Shown here: one piece after another, positions 59,008-64,000 of the stretch
How the letters are laid out: each line of letters starts with the position of its first letter
How positions within the stretch are numbered: position 1 is the stretch's first letter
Assembly (NCBI GenBank): GCA_025331125.1
Contig: JAOALB010000094.1
Coordinates: 62,001 to 126,000 of the forward strand
Direction: 5' to 3'
DNA from: Mycogone perniciosa
Taxonomy: Eukaryota > Ascomycota > Sordariomycetes > Hypocreales > Hypocreaceae
Length of the DNA stretch: 64,000 nt
The notes under the pieces: generated by a model
The model's database searches: none
What the model saw: only the letters and a program-made list of their open reading frames with translations
What the model was told of the DNA's origin: nothing
Position numbers and translations under genes: made by a program

Positions 59008-60513
59008 ATGAGGAGGCCGAAGCCGTTGACGGTGGTCATCAAGCTGGGTAAGTGTGATGTTTGTTTACTGTGTAGATGAATTACATATGTAGACTGTTGC
59101 TGACGCGCTGAATAGGGACGAGCTCAATCGTCGATGAGAAGACGCATGAGCCTCTGCTGCCCATCCTGACCTTAATCGTGGACACGGCAGTGAAGCTCAG
59201 AAAAGATGGCCATAAAGTGGTTATTGTGTCCTCTGGAGCCATTGGCGTCGGTCTAAGACGCATGGATGTTGCCAAGCGTCCAAAGCATTTGGCGCAATTG
59301 CAGGTGAGCCTCATTCGCACCTCGCGCAATACGACGTTCTAACACTCTATTTCTTTTTAGGCGTTGGCAGCAATCGGCCAATGTCGGTTGATCAGTCTCT
59401 GGGACAGTCTGTTCGCTCATCTAGCACAGCCAGTCGCCCAGATTCTACTTACACGGAACGATATCGCCGATGTACGAGGGATCCTAAAACACTCCCCAAA
59501 GCCGCGGGGGACATTTCGATTTGCTAACGGTCAGTCTTGCAGCGAACAAGATATCTCAACGCCCAGAGCACCTTCAACGAGTTGTTAGACATGGGTGTTA
59601 TCCCTATTGTAAACGAAAATGATACCCTGGCGGTGTCCGAAATCAAGTTTGGCGACAACGATACACTTTCAGCGATTACTTCTGCCATGATTCACGCAGA
59701 CCTGTTGTTCCTTATGACAGACGTCGATTGCTTGTATGACAAGAACCCGCGAACGCATCCAGATGCCAAGGCCATTGAGATTGTCGAGGATATTGCAGCC
59801 CTTCAAGCCGATGGTGAGTTCCAATACCCGTAACTTTGCTTTGGGGCTTTGTTCACCAGAAGATAGTGTCGAGTGCGGGATCAGCCTTGGGAACAGGGGG
59901 AATGAGCACCAAGATCATTGCTGCAAAGCTTGGAACATCAGCTGGCGTAACAACGATTATCACCCGGTCATCAAGCCCCGGCAACATCCTCAGCATCGTG
60001 CGTTACCTCCACCATCCGCCAAAGCCGTCATCAGCACAGGGAGAGCCCGAGCCCGTAGTTCAGACTCCACCACTGCACACCAGATTCCTCGCATCCAACG
60101 ACCCGATCCGAGATCGTCACTTCTGGCTTCTCCATACGCCAAGCCCTCACGGCACGCTATACATCGATGAAGGTGCCCACCGAGCATTACTTACCAAAGC
60201 TGGCCTACTACCTGTCGGTGTCGTTGATGTCTCAGGCAACTTTGCTCAACATGAAGTCGTCCGATTGGTCGTTGTGAGCCGGCGATCATCCCCCGGGCCA
60301 GATGGGAAGCGCTGGGAAGGGTCAGCACAGGAAATTGGACGAGCTCTTGTCAACTATGCTGCCCCTGAAATTACGAGAATCATGGGGCATCAGAGCATAG
60401 ACATCCGGAATTTGCTTGGCTATGCCGATAGTGAATATGTTGCGCATCGTTCACATATTAGCATCTTTAGAGGAGAGAGCAGGCCGGTCACACCGACTCG
60501 GGAGATTCGTTGA
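59008..60513 (+). CDS. PRO1: glutamate 5-kinase
   Basis: Exons 59008-59047, 59116-59303, 59361-59471, 59543-59813 and 59867-60513 give 418 aa. The amino-acid kinase domain, about residues 6-260, shows VVIKLGTSSIVD, VVIVSSGAIGVGLRRM, PIVNENDTLAV, FGDNDTLSA, LLFLMTDVDCLYDKNP and GTGGMSTKIIAAK, all expected for this enzyme. A C-terminal PUA domain follows at about 300-385 (GTLYIDEGAHRALLTKAGLLPVGVVDVSGNF). The enzyme phosphorylates L-glutamate at the gamma-carboxyl, the first and proline-inhibited step of proline synthesis in the cytosol. Exon 1 is only 40 nt, so the start MRRPKPLTVVIKLG is easily missed, but it matches the family. The glutamyl-phosphate reductase is not fused, as usual in fungi. 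Confidence 0.94.
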
Positions 60514-61572
60514 TTTGGAAGAAAAAAGGCTTTTGGGCCATGATAGAGGTAGATACTACGAATTATGTATATGTTGGATGAAGGGATAAAAAAGCATAGA
60601 TTTCCTTGAGCGGGTTAGATAATGTATTGATCGGTTTTGTCTTGAGAAGCTGGAAGACGTCTGCCAGCCGCAATGTCTGCTAGGCCAGATGTGGCTTGAA
60701 GATCCATACTGCTTAAAAAAAGCTTCAAGCTTTATCGAAGTCGCTACAGACGACGGACTACAAGATTAGCTTGAGATAGATACATACAAAGACCTGAGTG
60801 TGGTTATCGATAGGGGCCCCCACATTTCGCAGCGCACACAGCTTTGCTTCAAATGGAGCTGGTCTGGGCATAGTAGATAGTAATAATAGCACATGGACTT
60901 GGATCTCAGCAATCACCGTTTATTGTCATTGCGCTGGCTAGCTTTCTTGTTGAGCTGTAGTCGACCTATCCCTGGTTTCGGATAGATGACGTAGGAGGTT
61001 GCTACTATCCAGGCCCAGCCCTACTAGCATGGAGAAAGACTAATTGATGATCTTCCAGGTGTTCCATGGCAAATGGGCGAGTAGCTATACAATTAGATAG
61101 AGATTGAGTTTAGTCTCTTTACGTCTGAACGTGTGCTTTGTTGTAGAATAATACTACTTCTACTTCGTACTACTATTATTATGTACTACTATTCTCATGC
61201 GCGTCAGAGTCCCCACTGATCCAACAGGAAGACAGACTGTACGAAGTACGGAGTACGGAGTATTACATAGAGAACGAATAGCGAGCACTTGGCCTGAAGC
61301 AGCACTGCCCAGGTGGGTTCCAAAAAACGCCAGTGACCTAAAAAGCCTGCAAGCCCGTAGTGCCCACAAGAACGGATGTGGTGGTGAATGACTGGCCCAT
61401 TTTAACGTATTAACCCCTCCAAGCCCCCCCGTTATTTTGCGCACACTCTCAGCTTTTGCTGCTAACACTGACACTGACACTGTCCTGCGACTGAGGAGCA
61501 AGCTTGAGCTCGTCAGACACCAACTTCCCACCACAATTAGAAAGAAGACGGTCCTCCCGTTAGCTGCCCACC
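60514..61572. promoter_or_regulatory. upstream region of the CDB4-like gene
   Basis: Begins with the PRO1 3' flank. It contains TAC/TTC-rich repeats at 61148-61192 and, at 61239-61265, TACGAAGTAC overlapping TACGGAGTAC and TACGGAGTAT. An ACTGAC hexamer is repeated three times at about 61463-61480. No coding region was seen. Confidence 0.5.
61239..61265. repeat. overlapping TACGAAGTAC/TACGGAGTAC units
   Basis: One TACGAAGTAC, one exact TACGGAGTAC (61247-61256) and one TACGGAGTAT overlap with a 7-nt period, like the pair at 7185-7201. Confidence 0.6.
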
Positions 61573-63180
61573 ATGTCGGAGGAAAAGGATATCGGTACGT
61601 GCCCTTCGTTTTGTTTTTCGTGCGCCTTCACTTGGAGATGGCATGCAGTGTCCCGAGGCCAGCCCCTCTCTTGGCCGGAAAGGAAAGCCTTGCGCTGCTT
61701 GACCCCGCCAAAGCAGTAGCTCCTATACAAGCATGACGACTGCACACGACACAACAGAAGCTCGCCTGCTACGAATGTTATATCAGATCAAATCAAATCA
61801 AATGGACGGACGGACGCTGACTGATTCGGATAGATTATTCCCTCAACAACCCTGATACTCTCACCAAGTACAAGACCGCTGCCCAGATCTCCGAGAAGGT
61901 CCTGGCTGCCGTGTCTGAGCTCTGCGTGCCTGGTGCCAAGATCGTCGATGTCTGCCAGCAAGGTGACAAGCTGATCGAGGAGGAGATTGCCAAGGTCTAC
62001 CGCGGAAAGAAGATCACCAAGGGTTAGAATTCCCGGTCGTGTTGTCATCATAGATGCGCAGTGTGGTGGCTAACTCCAGTGTCAAGGTTTCTCTCACCCA
62101 ACCACTGTTTCGCCGTCTTCCTATGTGACTCCTTACACCCCCCTCACGTCCGACGAGAGCGAGGCCTCGACGGAGATTAAGGCTGGCGAGCCCATCAAGA
62201 TCCAGCTGGGAGCTCAGATTGATGGATTCGGTTCCATTGTCTGCGACACCGTTTTGGCCAGAGCCAAGGACCAGGCCGAGGAGCCCATCACTGGACGCGA
62301 CGCTGACCTGATCCTGGCTACCCACTATGCCAACGAGCTCCTCCTGCGGTTAGTAGTCCCCCCCGGTCTTCTTGCCCAGGGCACGGATGAGGAGAAGGCC
62401 AAGGCTGCAGCCCAGAAGGCTCCTACCCAGTCCAAGATCACCAACCTGTTGGAGAAGGTTTGCGAGTCATATGACTGCAAGCTCGTCGAGAGCACCACAT
62501 CTTGGCTCTTTGGCCGCAACGAGATTGAGGGAACTAAGAAGATTGTTCTTGCTCCTGCAGAGGGTACCAAGGGCGATGGCGTCCCTGAGGTTGGCGAGGT
62601 CTGGGGTGTTGAGATGGGTGTGAGTCTCGGCTCCGGAAAAGTCAAGACTCTGGATCACCGAGCGACTCTCCACCGTCGGACCAACCAGACATACGGTCTG
62701 AAGCGCCCTACGTCGCGCAAGATCTTGTCTGAGGTGCAGAAGAAGTTCGGTACCTTCCCCTTCAGTCTGAGACAGCTGGAGGATGAACGCGATGCCAAGG
62801 CTGGTGTTGTCGAATGCGTCCGAGGCAATGTCTTCCGCCAGTATGAGATGGTTGGCGACAAGGACAACTCTCCTGTCGCACGACTGCTTACCACCATTGG
62901 TGAGTTTGATCCCCGCAGAATTAAGCGAGGCCGCCTATTGAGCTAACTCTACGGAATGATAGCTATTACGAAGAACGGCATTACCAAGCTTGGCAGTGCT
63001 CCTGTTCCTGACCTCAGCAAGTACCAAACTGAGAAGAAGATCACGGATGAGGAGATTCTCAAGATTCTCGAGCAACCTCTAGCCAGGAACACCGGAAAGA
63101 AGAAGAGCAAGAACAAGAAGAAGAAGTCGGCCAAGAAGGCTGATGGAACTGCCGAGGAGGAGTCTGAAAGCGAGGAGTAA
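61573..63180 (+). CDS. CDB4/PA2G4 (EBP1)-like protein, methionine-aminopeptidase fold
   Basis: Exons 61573-61594, 61834-62022, 62087-62899 and 62963-63180 give 413 aa. Family segments are YSLNNPDTLTKYKTAAQI, VCQQGDKLIEEE, GFSHPTTVSP, KIQLGAQIDGFGSIVCDTV, KTYGLKRPTSRKIL-like sequence in the second half (read here as QTYGLKRPTSR) and FPFSLRQLEDE. The protein has the pita-bread fold of type 2 methionine aminopeptidase, but this family lacks peptidase activity. Members (S. pombe Cdb4, human EBP1, yeast Arx1 more distantly) bind curved DNA, RNA or the 60S ribosome exit site. The last 35 residues are Lys-rich (KKKSKNKKKKSAKK) and end acidic. The first intron is long for this window (239 nt), and exon 1 codes only 7 residues. 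The donor of intron 2 is GTTAGA, weaker than usual. Confidence 0.9.
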
Positions 63181-64000
63181 GAGCCACAACTTGGCTTTGG
63201 CAGATGGACTTGTCCGTCGTGTAAATGGTTGTCGGAAGGATGGTGCCCTATTGATACTCAGGCAGGAACCCAATCTGACTGGACATGGCCTCGCAGCTCG
63301 TGGAAACTACGAGAAATCTCGTTCGCCTACATAAAAATGATAGGCATGCTACAATGCTGGCTTGTGAGTCTAGTGAGGCGAGGCATCATATAGACATCAA
63401 ACACAGGTCCGGCTGGGACAAGACTTGGCTGCAAACTCGCCAGATGCACGTGTATGGCATAGGAGATCCAAACCAAAAAATTGATGAAGTGAAGACTGGA
63501 CCAGGCAATGACGTGATGCAAACCACATTTTGGTGGAGGGGATGCATGCAAATGCAATCATGCAGCGCCTTTTGGGGAATACTGGTGAAAAGAAGGGGAA
63601 TGGCTCGCGGGCGCTCGCTCGCCTCCCTTCGTCTCAGGGGAACACAGGAGTGAATAATGGGATGAGAGCAACACAGCACAGCACCGCAGAGAGATGGCGT
63701 CCGCCAATGCAGTCAGCGGTCGAGCCTGGCCGCTGTCGAAGCCCGAGAGGTAAAAATAAGCCTGCAAGCACCTGTAGAGAGTATGTGTTTGCTCCGTAAT
63801 AGCACCTAATGCAAGCATGCCCATGCCCACGCCCAGGCCCCGTGATCTGGACTCGGACTCGGCCTGGTCGAAAGAAGAGAGAGAGCATGGAGAGAGTGAG
63901 GCGCGCGCCGTCACATTGAGTGCTCGACCAGGGGCAAAAAACCAATACTGCTAGACCAGAGAAAAAAATTAATGGGAGAAAAAAAAGGCGAGCCTGACGA
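63181..64000. other. right edge, 3' flank of the CDB4-like gene
   Basis: No supported gene. A minus-strand open frame at 63558-63914 lacks recognisable protein features. The last 60 bases are A-rich. The 5' region of a gene beyond the edge could lie here, but nothing proves it. Confidence 0.5.

Noticed and set aside
1..64000. Secondary-metabolite cluster, transposon, CRISPR array, rRNA or virus-derived sequence
   Set aside because: No synthase, transposase, reverse transcriptase, terminal repeats, spaced direct repeats or rRNA signature was seen.

Overview
The window is nuclear DNA of a filamentous ascomycete. Genes are broken by short introns of about 50-80 nt with GTRNGT donors, CTRAC-type branch sites and YAG acceptors. 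The protein set (BET5, PEX3, ATG101, PAN1, CTR9, SNX41/ATG20, PDS5, CEG1) is typical of Pezizomycotina. Protein details and the many intergenic copies of the palindrome TACGGAGTAC suggest a Sordariomycete, probably Hypocreales; that placement is inference. No bacterial-type, viral, CRISPR or intact transposon sequence was seen. All gene models were built by hand by joining open exons at splice sites that keep the frame.

Layout, left to right. 1-10.1 kb: two minus-strand protein kinases, a HAL4/SAT4-type kinase and a CaMKK/Ssp1-type kinase, separated by about 5 kb of gene-free, motif-rich DNA. 10.8-15.4 kb: TRAPP subunit BET5 (+), peroxin PEX3 (-) and autophagy protein ATG101 (+). 16.2-30.9 kb, all minus: an HCM1/Sep1-like forkhead factor, the endocytic scaffold PAN1, and a large PH plus leucine-rich-repeat protein resembling CARMIL. 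33.6-38.8 kb: NADH-cytochrome b5 reductase (+), tail to tail with the Paf1-complex subunit CTR9 (-). 39.9-46.4 kb, all plus: an unrecognised single-pass membrane protein, the sorting nexin SNX41/ATG20 and mRNA guanylyltransferase CEG1. 47.0-48.5 kb: a Ser/Thr-rich surface protein with four internal repeats (-). 50.8-63.2 kb: cohesin factor PDS5 (+), an SNF5/SFH1 chromatin remodeller (-), glutamate 5-kinase PRO1 (+) and a CDB4/PA2G4-like protein (+).

This is a core-genome housekeeping region, with 18 genes in 64 kb and no metabolic gene cluster. Functional links are loose. ATG101 and SNX41/ATG20 both act with the Atg1 kinase in autophagy. PAN1 and the CARMIL-like protein are neighbours and both concern cortical actin. 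The forkhead factor and PDS5 are cell-cycle genes, and each has MluI-box-type sequence upstream.

Most notable observations: a block of three ACGCGT boxes with a forkhead core and a CCAAT box upstream of the forkhead gene; a dispersed TACGGAGTAC palindrome confined to non-coding DNA; a 54-nt intron in the CARMIL-like gene that leaves the frame open if retained; a probable GC-AG intron in PEX3; and an unrecognised membrane-protein gene whose first intron is a multiple of three and holds the only in-frame stop. I found no clear candidate for a wholly new multi-gene system.
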